From Thauera humireducens (lineage in GTDB: Bacteria > Pseudomonadota > Gammaproteobacteria > Burkholderiales > Rhodocyclaceae): a stretch of DNA of 64,000 nucleotides. Shown piece by piece: positions 63,423 to 64,000 of the stretch. Position 1 is the stretch's first letter. Each line of letters begins with the position of its first letter. The stretch covers positions 2,480,001-2,544,000 of the forward strand of contig NZ_CP014646.1 of assembly GCF_001051995.2 (NCBI RefSeq). Reading direction: 5' to 3'. The position numbers and the translations under genes are program-made. The notes beneath the pieces were generated by a model. It was not told where the DNA came from, made no database searches, and saw only the letters and a list, made by a program, of their open reading frames with translations.

Positions 63423-64000
63423 ATCGACACATTTTCATGAGCGGCCACTCGCTGGCGGCGGCCCGCTGGCAAGAGGCGATCCCGCACGCGCTGATCGTCG
63501 AGTCTGGACGTGGCCTCGGCATCGGCCCGAACGACGTGGTGTGGCTGAGCGCCGAAGTCCCCGATTGGCGTACCCGGATCGTCGATCTGGTCACGCAGAA
63601 TGGTTGTTGCGTCGTGGTGCTTTCGCTGCAGCCCGACCAGAACGAGGCGATCGCAGCCCTCGAACTGGGCGCTCGCGGTTATGCACATGCGCTCGCCACC
63701 CCGACCTTGCTGCGCGAGATCGCCGCGGTGGTGAAGCACGGTGGACTCTGGGTGGGGGAGGATCTGATCGGCAGACTCCTGGGCGCACTGCAGGCACGCT
63801 TGCCGGCGGTGCGCAACCACGCACTTGCCGGACTGTCGCAACGCGAACTCGAGGTGGCGCATGCAGTGGCCTCCGGCATGAGCAACAAGGAAGCGGCCCG
63901 CGTCCTCGGCGTCACCGAGCGCACGATCAAGGCCCACCTCGGCGCCATCTTCGAAAAACTCGGGGTGCGCGACCGACTTCAACTTGCGCTACGCGTCGGT
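63419..64000 (+). CDS. LuxR-type regulator with degenerate receiver, cut by window end
   Basis: At least 194 residues, open at the right edge. It starts at ATG 63419, overlapping the lapC stop (ATGA). The receiver-like N-terminal domain lacks the acidic pair (HIFMSGHS) and shows Ser in VVWLSAEVPDW where the phosphoacceptor Asp is expected, so it is probably not controlled by phosphorylation. The LuxR helix-turn-helix is intact (GLSQRELEVAHAVASGMSNK, EAARVLGVTERTIKAHLGAIF). It is coupled to the secretion genes and may regulate them or the missing adhesin gene. Confidence 0.88.
   Translation, partial: MNRHIFMSGHSLAAARWQEAIPHALIVESGRGLGIGPNDVVWLSAEVPDWRTRIVDLVTQNGCCVVVLSLQPDQNEAIAALELGARGYAHALATPTLLREIAAVVKHGGLWVGEDLIGRLLGALQARLPAVRNHALAGLSQRELEVAHAVASGMSNKEAARVLGVTERTIKAHLGAIFEKLGVRDRLQLALRVG

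Overview
The window is high-GC bacterial chromosome. Gene content points to a betaproteobacterium of the Rhodocyclales, Thauera/Azoarcus/Aromatoleum-like: the tRNA-Tyr/Gly/Thr-tuf operon, a PhaM-type PHA granule protein, a fused isobutyryl-CoA mutase, an aromatic/fatty-acid style Liv transporter operon with acyl-CoA ligases, a PccAB/methylmalonyl-CoA mutase operon and a LapD/LapG/LapBC adhesin-secretion cluster. This assignment is inferred from gene content; no rRNA is present. I see no prophage, insertion sequence, CRISPR array or other large mobile element. Most very long open frames opposite real genes are GC-driven shadows.

Layout. 1-1425: minus-strand translation operon (promoter, tRNA-Tyr, tRNA-Gly, tRNA-Thr, 5' part of tuf). 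1622-6790: indolepyruvate oxidoreductase, a membrane-anchored methyltransferase and an orphan ParA-like ATPase. 6806-10493: a sensing module made of a LuxR-type regulator facing a periplasmic binding protein and a hybrid histidine kinase, followed by phaM and a clear terminator. 11044-20683: a tightly packed minus-strand operon of eight genes (acyl-CoA synthetase, livGHMKF, PaaK-like ligase, CaiB/BaiF CoA-transferase), probably for uptake and CoA-activation of an organic acid. 20945-23149: an orphan MotA-like/OmpA-like ion-motor pair. 23166-25298: a DUF2721 protein and a PAS chemoreceptor. 25506-32969: icmF, a divergent AraC regulator and a PAS hybrid kinase with its OmpR-type partner. 33060-35965: a VOC protein resembling methylmalonyl-CoA epimerase, a zinc metallopeptidase and a KamA-family radical SAM protein. 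36460-42585: a six-gene Mrp (group 2, A/B fused) Na+/H+ antiporter operon. 42715-50614: the propionyl-CoA operon (mcm, meaB, pccB, pccA) with a divergent GntR/FCD regulator. 50630-55098: a CNNM/CorC-like protein, ActP with its DUF485 partner, and an enoyl-CoA hydratase. 55153-64000: a Lap-type secretion and c-di-GMP control cluster (TolC, LapG, LapD, LapB, LapC, LuxR protein cut by the window end).

How they work together. PccAB, the VOC protein, Mcm and MeaB would make the propionyl-CoA to succinyl-CoA route. The strongest non-obvious signal is an identical 10-bp palindrome, CATAATTATG. It lies inside predicted promoter elements both in the gntR/mcm intergenic region (49859-49868) and in front of the VOC gene about 17 kb away (33018-33027), which suggests a small GntR-controlled regulon. 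IcmF adds a second B12-dependent mutase with its own AraC-type neighbour. The Lap genes form an inside-out c-di-GMP circuit whose large adhesin is not in the window.
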